Source: Rubritepida sp. (GTDB taxonomy: Bacteria > Pseudomonadota > Alphaproteobacteria > Acetobacterales > Acetobacteraceae). From it: a DNA stretch of 7,049 bases. The notes under the pieces were generated by a model. It was not told the DNA's origin. It did not search any database and worked only from the letters and a program-made list of their open reading frames with translations. The first letter of the stretch is position 1. Each line of letters starts with the position of its first letter. The stretch is from the NCBI GenBank assembly GCA_014376425.1, contig JACMRO010000566.1:1-7049 (forward strand), given 5' to 3'. This document shows positions 1 to 5,781 of this stretch, in pieces. The translations under genes and the position numbers were made by a program.

Positions 1-506
1 CCGGGTCGGTCCTTGTTGGCGCGGTAGAAGGCGGCGCGCTGCTTGGCGCCCGAGCCGAAACTGGAACTCTGGAAAGCGGAGAGAAAACCCTTGCCCGTTG
101 AGTAGACGATCCCCGCCGCGCCGTTGGCGGCGGCACTGGCCCAGGTGGCGCCGACGCGGCCGGCCTCGGCCGCAAAATCGAACTTGCCGCGCATCCGGAA
201 GACCCGGCAACTGCCCTCCATGCCCAGCAAATAGTTGTCCACATCTGCCAGCTGGACGCCGGCGCTGGTGGCATGCGCCAAGTTGAACACCCGTCTGCCC
301 TCGACTTCGGTGATGATGGCGGCGTGGTTGCAGCTGGCCGATCCCTGGAAGGCGGCCGCCCCGCCCTGGGCGGCCGAAATCAGCGCCGGCAGGGCGGTCA
401 GCACCTTCAACCCCTTTGCCGCGCCCTGGCCGACGGCCACGGCGTTGACGCCGTAAAAGAGGAGAAGGTCCCCCGCCTTGCACTTGGTCCCATTCAGGCT
501 TGGCAT
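1..506 (-). CDS. Permuted NlpC/P60-like (YiiX/LRAT-like) protein, N-terminal part, cut by left edge
   Basis: The frame is open from an ATG at 506 to the window edge, giving 168 codons with no stop, so the C-terminus is missing. Residues 12-17 read GDLLLF. Residues 60-65 (NHAAII) lead into a strand and are followed by LAHA at 76-79, then a GVQLADVDNYL segment. This order, a GDL(I/L)xF strand, then a conserved His at the start of a strand (H61), then a small acidic and aromatic stretch, is that of the circularly permuted NlpC/P60 or YiiX/LRAT-like papain-fold hydrolases. In that fold the catalytic Cys lies C-terminal to the His, here beyond the window, so activity cannot be judged. About 40 residues rich in Ala and Gly separate the GDLLLF strand from H61, more than is usual. 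No signal peptide is evident. The gene starts 54 bp after the dienelactone hydrolase on the same strand and has a clear ribosome-binding site. Substrate unknown. Confidence 0.6.
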   Translation of the reverse strand, partial: MPSLNGTKCKAGDLLLFYGVNAVAVGQGAAKGLKVLTALPALISAAQGGAAAFQGSASCNHAAIITEVEGRRVFNLAHATSAGVQLADVDNYLLGMEGSCRVFRMRGKFDFAAEAGRVGATWASAAANGAAGIVYSTGKGFLSAFQSSSFGSGAKQRAAFYRANKDRP

Positions 507-511
507 GGCCG

Positions 512-516
512 CTCCC
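512..516 (-). promoter_or_regulatory. Ribosome-binding site for the permuted NlpC/P60-like gene
   Basis: On the minus strand GGGAG lies 5 nt before the ATG at 506. It supports that start codon. Confidence 0.55.
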
Positions 517-560
517 GGCTTCGTGATTGCGCTGCACTATCCGCCTCGGGCAGCGCGCTG

Positions 561-1262
561 TCACCCCAGCATCTTCACCAGCAGTTCGGCGCTACGACCG
601 TTGGCGATGGTGGCGGCCCGTGCGTCGTAGCTGTGGCCGCCGGCGCGGGCGAATGCGTGGTCGACGCCGGGATAGATTTCCACCCGCGCCAACCGATGGT
701 CGGCCAGCCCGGCCTCGATCTTCGCCTGCGCCTCAGGCGGCACGAATTTGTCGTGCCCGGCCATGTGCAGCAGCGTGGGCGCGGTGAGCCTCCCGGCCTC
801 GCTCACCAGCCCCTCCAGCCCCACGCCATAGTAGCTGATGTGGCACTGCGCGTCGGATTCCAGCGCCATCATGAAGGCGAGGCGGCCACCCAGGCAGTAT
901 CCCATGGTGCCGACCTTTCCATTGCAGCCGGGCAGGGCACGGGCGGCGGCCATGGTGGCCTTCAGGTCGGCCACCGCCAGCGCCTGGTCTATGCCGTTCA
1001 TCAGCGAGAAGGCCCGCTCCCACTGCGCCTGTCCGGCATCGGGGTCGAGCTGCACGCCGGGCTGCTGCCGCCAGAACAGGTCGGGACTGACGGCCCAGAA
1101 GCCCATGCTGGCCACCCAGTCCGACAGCGCGCGCATCGTCGCGTTCACGCCGAAGATCTCCTGGATCATGATGACGGCCCCGGCCGGTTTCGTTGCCGGC
1201 GCGGCGACATAGGCCTGGAAGTGGCCCTGGCCGTCGCTGGCCTGGATGGTGATCTCGCCCAT
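561..1262 (-). CDS. Dienelactone hydrolase family protein
   Basis: A 233-residue alpha/beta hydrolase of the dienelactone hydrolase family. Characterised members open the lactone ring of dienelactone in chloroaromatic breakdown, but many homologues act on other esters. The catalytic triad is visible: C123 in the nucleophile elbow GYCLGG (residues 121-126), D171 in GHDKFVP and H202 in GVDHAF. These numbers coincide with those of the well-studied Pseudomonas enzyme (Cys123, Asp171, His202), and the active-site Glu near residue 36 is present as E35 in QEIFGVN. The length is typical. No signal peptide is seen, so it is probably cytoplasmic. The reading frame stays open upstream to about 1730, but the family N-terminus begins at MGEITIQ and a strong AAGGAG site precedes it, so 1262 is chosen as the start. 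It is divergent from the DUF3047 gene and 54 bp upstream of the NlpC/P60-like gene. No other aromatic-degradation gene is nearby, so the true substrate is open. Confidence 0.93.
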   Translation of the reverse strand: MGEITIQASDGQGHFQAYVAAPATKPAGAVIMIQEIFGVNATMRALSDWVASMGFWAVSPDLFWRQQPGVQLDPDAGQAQWERAFSLMNGIDQALAVADLKATMAAARALPGCNGKVGTMGYCLGGRLAFMMALESDAQCHISYYGVGLEGLVSEAGRLTAPTLLHMAGHDKFVPPEAQAKIEAGLADHRLARVEIYPGVDHAFARAGGHSYDARAATIANGRSAELLVKMLG

Positions 1263-1308
1263 GTCTGCTCCTTGTGCGGTGGCGTGGCTGGCCGCATGTA
1301 ACGCCATC
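1263..1308. promoter_or_regulatory. Short divergent intergenic region
   Basis: Only 46 bp separate the divergent starts of the dienelactone hydrolase (minus) and the DUF3047 gene (plus). Promoters for both genes must lie here or overlap the coding ends. I see no convincing -35/-10 pair and no clear operator repeat; the only firm element is the ribosome-binding site of the minus-strand gene. Confidence 0.35.
1268..1273 (-). promoter_or_regulatory. Ribosome-binding site fixing the dienelactone hydrolase start
   Basis: AAGGAG on the minus strand, 5 nt before the ATG at 1262. It decides between this start and in-frame starts much further upstream. Confidence 0.7.
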
Positions 1309-2016
1309 ATGCTTCGACGTACCATGTTCGCCGCCGCGTTGCCCCGGGGCGCCCCCCTGATCGCTCCCTTGGGCGCCCCCCTGATCGCCCATGCCGCCAC
1401 CCGGCCCGAGGACCTGGCCGGCAGCGGCTGGACGCATGGCGAATACCAGGGTGTGCGGCCCGCGCGCTTCACCGCGGGGCCGGACGGCGCGGTGCGAATC
1501 GAGGCGGACGGCACCGGTAGCTTCGTCCGGCGCCGCGTCTCGGGCGTGGTGCAGTGCCTGAACTGGCGCTGGCGCGTCGATCTCGGCCCACCCGCCACCG
1601 ACGTCACGCGGCGCGGCGGCGATGACCGGGCGATCGCGCTTGCGGTCGGCTTCGCGGGGTTTCCGCCGGGCGCCGGCGCCTGGGCCCGGGCGCAACACGC
1701 CATCGCCCAGGGCGCGGCCGGCAGCCACATCCTGCCGCGTGCCGTGCTGATCTACATCTGGGGCGGCACCGGCGCAGAACCGCCGCGCTTCTACTCGCCC
1801 TGGCTGTCAGGGCTGGGCAAGGTCCATCCGCTGCGCCACGCCCGCAGCCAGACCGGCCAGTGGTTCGACGAGCGGCGGGACCTCGACGCCGACTGGCGCG
1901 CGGCCTTTGGCGGTGACCCGCCGATGCTGCAGGAAATCGCCATCGGCTGCGATGTGGACGATACACGCTCGCGCCTCGATGCCCGCATCGAACGCATCCG
2001 ACTTTCACCTTGCTGA
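1309..2016 (+). CDS. DUF3047 domain-containing exported protein
   Basis: A 235-residue protein matching the DUF3047 pattern, a bacterial family without an assigned function. Supporting segments, in order: GSGWTHGEYQ after the signal peptide; a Trp-rich strand (NWRWRVD); RRGGDDRAIALAVGF around residues 100-115; LIYIWGG near 147-153; a SPWLSGLGKVHPLR region; and the typical C-terminal block with FGGDPP and DVDDTRS (about residues 215-221). Residues 1-29 look like a signal peptide: RR near the start, a mostly hydrophobic stretch and AHA just before A30, so the product is probably periplasmic. The hydrophobic part holds a duplicated GAPLIA (see the repeat entry). The start is uncertain: ATG at 1309 has no good ribosome-binding site, and 1324 or 1261 are alternatives. 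It is followed after 10 bp by the flavin reductase gene, probably one transcript. There is no evidence that the two products act together. Confidence 0.82.
   Translation: MLRRTMFAAALPRGAPLIAPLGAPLIAHAATRPEDLAGSGWTHGEYQGVRPARFTAGPDGAVRIEADGTGSFVRRRVSGVVQCLNWRWRVDLGPPATDVTRRGGDDRAIALAVGFAGFPPGAGAWARAQHAIAQGAAGSHILPRAVLIYIWGGTGAEPPRFYSPWLSGLGKVHPLRHARSQTGQWFDERRDLDADWRAAFGGDPPMLQEIAIGCDVDDTRSRLDARIERIRLSPC
1347..1388 (+). repeat. In-frame direct duplication in the DUF3047 signal peptide
   Basis: An 18-bp sequence (GGGCGCCCCCCTGATCGC) occurs at 1347-1364 and again, identical, at 1371-1388, a 24-bp period. It encodes GAPLIA, PL, GAPLIA. Because 24 is a multiple of three the frame is kept, and the hydrophobic segment is lengthened by eight residues. 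Confidence 0.85.
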
Positions 2017-2026
2017 GGCGCCGCTG

Positions 2027-2506
2027 ATGGACCGCACGGAATTCCGCAACGCCATGGCGCGCCTGGGGGCGGCGGTGAACATCGTCACCACCGATGGCCC
2101 GGCCGGCCGCGCCGGCTTCACCGCGAGTGCGGTGTGCAGCGTGACGGACGAACCGCCGACCCTGCTTGTGTGCATGAACCGCGGGTCCAGCGCTGCAATG
2201 GCGGTACAGGGCAATGGCGTGCTGTGCGTAAACACGCTCAGCGCCGGCCACGAGCCCATCTCCAACGCCTTCGCTGGCCTGACCGGGCTGGAGGGGGTGG
2301 CGCGTTTCGCCCAGGGCGAGTGGGACGTGCTGGAGACCGGCGCGCCGGCGCTGCGTGACGCCGCCGTAAGCTTCGATTGCCGGATCAGCGAGGTGCTGGA
2401 GAAGGGCACCCATTCGGTTCTGTTCGCGGAAGTGGCGGCGGTGCGGGTCAGCCAGGTGGTGGGCGGGCTGATCTACTATTCCCGCAGCTATCACGTCGTC
2501 GGTTAG
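2027..2506 (+). CDS. Flavin reductase, RutF/HpaC-like (FMN-binding split barrel)
   Basis: A 159-residue flavin reductase of the small split-barrel family. These enzymes reduce free FMN or FAD with NAD(P)H and hand the reduced flavin to a partner monooxygenase. Residues 14-44 carry the family core: GAAVNIVTT, DGPAGRAGFTASAVCSVTD and PPTLLVCMN. Later come LCVNTLSAGHEPIS, FAGLTG, a GTHSVLF strand near 126-132 and the C-terminal GLIYYSRSYH. The first half resembles RutF (pyrimidine utilisation) most, while FAGLTG is more like HpaC (4-hydroxyphenylacetate hydroxylase reductase). No rut or hpa gene is in the window, so I give no symbol. The length is normal and no signal peptide is seen, so it should be cytosolic. 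The start at 2027 follows a GAGG site and lies 10 bp after the DUF3047 stop. Its stop overlaps the stop of the opposite-strand gene at 2503-2506. Its monooxygenase partner is unknown. Confidence 0.92.
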   Translation: MDRTEFRNAMARLGAAVNIVTTDGPAGRAGFTASAVCSVTDEPPTLLVCMNRGSSAAMAVQGNGVLCVNTLSAGHEPISNAFAGLTGLEGVARFAQGEWDVLETGAPALRDAAVSFDCRISEVLEKGTHSVLFAEVAAVRVSQVVGGLIYYSRSYHVVG

Positions 2507-3297
2507 TTCGGCTTCAGCCGTCCCGCCACATCCGCCCGCACGCTCTCCAGCAGCCGCGACGTCTCGCGCGCTTTCACCACCAGCCCCAGCCCGTGCGGGT
2601 CGGCGCCCATGCCGCCTCGCAAAGTCCCCAGCAATCCGAAGCGGCTGCGGCTCGCCAACGCCTCGGGCGTGCGGCCACCGCGGCCGCCGGATTGCTGCAG
2701 GAAGACCGGTGCCCCCCACATGCCCGGCAGCACGCGTGCGGTGATGACGAATTCGGGCCGGCCGTCGTAATCGAGCAGCGGGTGGCTGGCGGTACTGCCG
2801 GCCAGCAGCAGGGGCAAATTGTTGGCGCCGTCCCACAGTTTCTCCGGCGCGCCGATCACCGCCACGCTCTCCTGCGCGTCCAGCTCCTCCCACCGCTCCT
2901 CTGCGAAGAAGCCGGCCTGGTCCAGCCACTGCGCGAAGAGCTGGCGGCCGGGATGGGCGGCCTGCCAGCCGAGCATCGCGCGGGCATGCAGGAGCGCGGC
3001 CAGGTCCACGCCCGGGTTGGGGTGCTGCACGATGTTCAGGGTGGCGCCCTCCATCCGCAATTCCACACTCTCCCGCGTCGGTCCCTGTGGGCCGGCAATG
3101 TGGAAGCGCGTGGCGACCGAGGTGGCCTGTGCCAGCGCCTGGCGCGTGGTGACGATGGCGGGCAGGCTGCGTTCGTCATTGACCGGTACCTGGCAGCAAT
3201 AGCCGGTGGCCAGGCGGATGCCGGCCGGCGTGTCGACCTCCAGCCGCTTCACCGCGTGCAACAGGCGTTCGGTCAGTGTGATGGGCGGGAAGGGCAT
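2503..3297 (-). CDS. Trypsin-like peptidase homologue with degenerate active site (predicted pseudoprotease)
   Basis: A 264-residue protein matching, from memory of the family, bacterial trypsin-like peptidase-domain proteins with the layout GTGFFF, VTNKH, HPxxDVDL, GYPNGxWDxxNNxP, ATHPxxDYNGKxEF, GSSGSPVF. Here these read ATGYCC (30-35), VTTRQ (49-53), HPNPGVDL (92-99), GAPEKLWDGANNLP (149-162), ASHPLLDYDGRPEF (170-183) and GMWGAPVF (192-199). The Asp of the triad is kept (D98), but the His position is Gln (Q53, codon CAG at 3141-3139) and the nucleophile Ser is Ala (A196, codon GCA at 2712-2710). The frame is intact and the scaffold well kept, so this looks like a maintained non-catalytic homologue rather than decay. 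No signal peptide is seen. Its ATG overlaps the FkbM stop by one base (TGATG), and GAGG lies 8 nt upstream, so translation is probably coupled. A binding or regulatory role is inference. Confidence 0.7.
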   Translation of the reverse strand: MPFPPITLTERLLHAVKRLEVDTPAGIRLATGYCCQVPVNDERSLPAIVTTRQALAQATSVATRFHIAGPQGPTRESVELRMEGATLNIVQHPNPGVDLAALLHARAMLGWQAAHPGRQLFAQWLDQAGFFAEERWEELDAQESVAVIGAPEKLWDGANNLPLLLAGSTASHPLLDYDGRPEFVITARVLPGMWGAPVFLQQSGGRGGRTPEALASRSRFGLLGTLRGGMGADPHGLGLVVKARETSRLLESVRADVAGRLKPN

Positions 3298-4034
3298 CAG
3301 CGCGCCTCGGCGGCGCGCAGGGCTGCCAGCATGGCGACCGCGTGCTCGCGCGGCAGGAAGTAGAACACGAAGACGTAGTCGCGCGCCGCCTCGAACACCG
3401 ATGGGTCAGGGTTGGCCTGGTGCAGCCGGGCGCGGTCGAAGCCGGCCATCGGCTGCCAGTCGCCCCACCATTCCCAGAAGGCGTCGTATCCCAGCGCGTC
3501 GAGATACGCCGGCACGCTCCAGGTCGCGCCGGGGCGGTGGCGTTCCTCGATCTCGATCGACAGAACGGGGCGGCAGCGCGAGAGCGTCTCACGGGCGCCG
3601 CGCAATACCTCGTACTCGCCGCCTTCGGCATCGAGCTTGACGTGGGTGAGGTCGGTGAGGTTCAGGCTGTCCATGGTGATCAGCGGCACCCGGTGGCGCT
3701 GTTCGGCCACGCCGGCGTGCTGGGCGTAGCCCTTGGCGGTGCTGGCCCACTGCTCCTGCGCCACGCCCTCCACCACCGGCAGCGTCAGGGTGATCTCGCC
3801 CATGTGGTCGCCCAGCGCCTCGCGCCGCAATTCTACATGGGCGGGCCAGGTCTGCGCGGCGAGGCGGGCGAAGGCGCTGGGCAGCGGCTCGAAGGCCAGC
3901 ACGCGGCTGCCGGCCACGGCGGCGAGGGCTGCGAAGGGGCGGGTGAATTCGCCATCATGCGCGCCGATGTCGAGCAGGGTGCCCCCGGCGCGCTGCATCG
4001 GGTGGAGAGTGCGGTGAAAGGACTGCTCATCCAT
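3297..4034 (-). CDS. FkbM family SAM-dependent methyltransferase
   Basis: A 245-residue class I methyltransferase of the FkbM type. Family members transfer a methyl group from S-adenosylmethionine to oxygen on sugars, polyketides or other small molecules. The SAM-binding motif I is LLDIGAHDG (residues 20-28), the acidic end of the second strand is FEPLP (48-52), and the FkbM signature is KLDAEGGEYEVLRGA (133-147), followed by a strand with SIEIEER. The C-terminal region is rich in Trp and aromatic residues and may form the acceptor site. No membrane segment or signal peptide is seen. The start at 4034 lies within the end of the VOC gene (8-nt overlap) and has no clear ribosome-binding site, which suggests translational coupling; M13 (3998) is a less likely start because motif I would then be very close to the N-terminus. 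The stop overlaps the next gene's ATG by one base. The acceptor substrate cannot be read from the sequence. Confidence 0.92.
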   Translation of the reverse strand: MDEQSFHRTLHPMQRAGGTLLDIGAHDGEFTRPFAALAAVAGSRVLAFEPLPSAFARLAAQTWPAHVELRREALGDHMGEITLTLPVVEGVAQEQWASTAKGYAQHAGVAEQRHRVPLITMDSLNLTDLTHVKLDAEGGEYEVLRGARETLSRCRPVLSIEIEERHRPGATWSVPAYLDALGYDAFWEWWGDWQPMAGFDRARLHQANPDPSVFEAARDYVFVFYFLPREHAVAMLAALRAAEAR

Positions 4035-4467
4035 GATCGGGGAGCCGCTGGCTGAAACGCAACAGGTAGCCATCCGGGTCGGCCACGATGAACTGCCGCA
4101 CCGCCAGCCCGTTGCCACGGACGCGATATCGCTTCTCCTCCATCGGCAGGAACAACGGCAGCCCGGCCGCCAGGACCGACGCGTGGATCGCCGCCACATC
4201 GGGCACGTCGAATTCCAGGTTCAGGCCGCGGCCGAAGGGGCGCTCCAGCGGCCCCGCCAGCCAGTCTCGCGCATCGCCCAGCTGGTCCAGCATCACCCAG
4301 CCGCCATGCAGCGCCAGCATCGCGAAATTCGCCTCGGGCCGATCGTAGACGACCCGAAAGCCCAGCACGTCGCGCCACATCGCCAGGCTGGCGGGCAGCG
4401 AGGTGACCAGGAGTTCGGGCACGCAGCTGGGCCAGGCTTCAGGGCCGTCGGGCAGGATTTCTCGCAT
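4027..4467 (-). CDS. VOC family protein, glyoxalase/bleomycin-resistance-like
   Basis: A 146-residue protein with the paired beta-alpha-beta-beta-beta modules of the vicinal oxygen chelate superfamily. The first module holds PELLVTSLPASLAMWRDVLGF (17-37) and a strand with FAMLALHGGWVMLDQ. The second holds NLEFDVPDVAAIHASVLAAG and ends with QFIVADPDGYLLRFSQ (about 125-140). In metal-dependent glyoxalases the last strand normally supplies a Glu ligand; here the corresponding place reads LLRF. Together with WVMLDQ this points to the drug-binding bleomycin-resistance-like branch rather than a metal enzyme. The ligand is unknown, and antibiotic resistance should not be assumed. The start at 4467 is chosen because the fold begins soon after it; the frame is open further upstream, but that part shows no fold and would overlap the divergent gene. 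It is the first gene of a three-gene minus-strand unit, overlapping FkbM by 8 nt. Confidence 0.85.
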   Translation of the reverse strand: MREILPDGPEAWPSCVPELLVTSLPASLAMWRDVLGFRVVYDRPEANFAMLALHGGWVMLDQLGDARDWLAGPLERPFGRGLNLEFDVPDVAAIHASVLAAGLPLFLPMEEKRYRVRGNGLAVRQFIVADPDGYLLRFSQRLPDHG

Positions 4468-4521
4468 GCCCCGGGCGTAGAACCGCCAGCCCGGCCTTGC
4501 AACCGCGCCGCCGCCCGCGTC
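4468..4521. promoter_or_regulatory. Divergent intergenic region between VOC and DUF4157 genes
   Basis: These 54 bp lie between the start of the minus-strand cassette (4467) and the first possible start of the plus-strand DUF4157 gene (4522). Promoters for both are expected here or just inside the genes. The ribosome-binding sites are weak on both sides and I see no persuasive -35/-10 pair. Confidence 0.35.
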
Positions 4522-5754
4522 ATGCTGGCGTCCATGCCCGTGCCCATCGAACGCAACCGTTTCGCTGCCCGGCTGTGTGCAAGTCTCGGCACGCGCGGGG
4601 TCGCGCTCGAGGGCCGCGTCTTCCTGGCCCCCGACGCGGATGCGCGGGTGCTGCGGCATGAGCTGGCGCATGTGGCGCAGCAGCGGCTGTGGCGCGGCCG
4701 CGCCGTCCCCACGGCCTGGACCGAGGCCGAGGCGCATGCCGCAGCCGCCGGCGCCACCCGGCCGCGTCTGCCGCTCGACCCAATGGTGCCCGCCTGCTGG
4801 GAGGAGGTGGGGCACTACTACACGGTCTATTACGTGCTACTGGCCGTCGGCGTTCGCGACGACCTGGCGCGGCGCATCGCCTTCTACACCCAGCTGCCGG
4901 ACGAGGTGTCCGACCTCGATGCCTACCGCGCCGGGATGGCGATGCCCGAACAGGTGGGTGGCGGGGTTGGTGCCTGGCTTTACGACCGCACGCTGGGCCC
5001 CGCCGAGGATGCCTTCATCTCCGCCAACAACGAGATCGCGGCGGCGATGCCCTATGGCTACGGACGCATGGCGCCCCGGAACCGCGACCGCAGCTTCGAT
5101 GATTTCCAGCGCGGCCTTCAGGTGCAGCGTGGCCTGCACGCGCTGACCGGCGCCAATTGCGAAGTCGAGACCGGCCGGCGGACCCGGATCCTGCGCGGCA
5201 TCGATCCGGTGGCGGCGCCGCTGGATTACGGCATCGCGCTGCACGCCTTCGGCGACAGCTTCGCGCATCGCGAGGCGGATGGCATGCACATGTACCCGCA
5301 GATGATCGGGCACGGCGCCGCCTCGGGCCTGGTGCGTGAGGCGCGGGACCGCCACCTGCCGGAGATGACGCAGCATCCCGATGCCGTGGGGCCGCACCAT
5401 GCCCAGATATTCATCCTCTACGCGACCACGCTGCATACGCTGTTCGTGGCGGGTTTCCCGCCGGGCCTGCGTGTTGGCGCGCCCATGCCGTTGCCGACGA
5501 TGACGGCCGGTCTGCGCACGATCATCGCAGCTTCCAACGCGGCGGCGGATACGCCGGCCGAGCACGCCCGGCAAATTTCGACACTGCGCCAGATGGCCCG
5601 CGCCATCGTGCCCGCCGGCATGCACCCCTACGACCCGGAGAACCAGGACGACGTCCCGATCGATAGCTTCCAGCCGCGCAATACCGAGATCGGGGTGAGC
5701 CGGGAGCAGATCCGTCACGCGTTGGCCCGTGCGCAGGCGTGGTCCTTCGGCTGA
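4522..5754 (+). CDS. DUF4157-type zinc-peptidase motif fused to a helical His/Asp-rich domain
   Basis: A 410-residue protein (406 if it starts at ATG 4534; neither start has a good ribosome-binding site). Residues 13-54 follow the DUF4157 pattern: a short helix, LGTRGVALEGRVFLAPDA, then HELAHVAQQ (46-54) with the HExxH zinc motif; E68 or E70 in TEAEAHA is the likely third ligand. DUF4157 is found in cargo or accessory proteins of extracellular contractile injection systems and in polymorphic toxins. The remaining 300 or so residues are mostly helical and resemble DUF6765 or phospholipase-C/P1-nuclease-like helical domains: EVGHYYTVYYVLLAVGV, FYTQLPDEVSDLDA, then LHAFGDSFAH (H241, D245, H249), H256, H264, and VGPHHAQIFILYATTLH (289-305). 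The spaced His and Asp could bind metal; that is inference. There is no signal peptide or membrane helix. The gene stands alone on its strand, divergent from the VOC gene and convergent with thiE. Enzyme activity and target are unknown; a delivered effector is one possibility. Confidence 0.78.
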   Translation: MLASMPVPIERNRFAARLCASLGTRGVALEGRVFLAPDADARVLRHELAHVAQQRLWRGRAVPTAWTEAEAHAAAAGATRPRLPLDPMVPACWEEVGHYYTVYYVLLAVGVRDDLARRIAFYTQLPDEVSDLDAYRAGMAMPEQVGGGVGAWLYDRTLGPAEDAFISANNEIAAAMPYGYGRMAPRNRDRSFDDFQRGLQVQRGLHALTGANCEVETGRRTRILRGIDPVAAPLDYGIALHAFGDSFAHREADGMHMYPQMIGHGAASGLVREARDRHLPEMTQHPDAVGPHHAQIFILYATTLHTLFVAGFPPGLRVGAPMPLPTMTAGLRTIIAASNAAADTPAEHARQISTLRQMARAIVPAGMHPYDPENQDDVPIDSFQPRNTEIGVSREQIRHALARAQAWSFG

Positions 5755-5781
5755 GCCGCAAAGGCGGGCCGCCCGTGTATG

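Noticed and set aside
273..1301. Long plus-strand open frame (342 codons)
   Set aside because: It is antisense to the dienelactone hydrolase, which has an intact catalytic triad, and shows no domain signature.
2027..2506. Assigning this gene firmly as rutF
   Set aside because: The motifs mix RutF and HpaC features and no rut gene is nearby, so only the family-level name is supported.
1604..2929. Long open frame on the minus strand (441 codons)
   Set aside because: It runs antisense to the DUF3047 and flavin reductase genes and overlaps the pseudoprotease in another frame. Its translation is Arg/Gly/Ala-rich low-complexity with no recognisable motif, as expected for a shadow frame in high-GC DNA.
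2377..3363. Plus-strand open frame of 328 codons
   Set aside because: It is antisense to the trypsin-like gene, rich in Arg, Gln and His, and has no family pattern.
3342..4055. Plus-strand open frame of 237 codons
   Set aside because: It is the antisense shadow of the FkbM methyltransferase gene, whose SAM-binding and FkbM motifs are clear.
4497..4502. TTGCAA as a -35 element in the divergent region
   Set aside because: It is palindromic and no acceptable -10 element lies at 16-18 bp spacing on either strand.
4837..5718. Minus-strand open frame of 293 codons
   Set aside because: It is antisense to the DUF4157 fusion gene; the composition is shadow-like and no motif was recognised.
5765..5775. 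Possible terminator between the DUF4157 gene and thiE (CGGGCCGCCCG)
   Set aside because: The stem is only 4 bp with a 3-nt loop and there is no T-run on either side, so it is not distinguishable from chance in GC-rich DNA.
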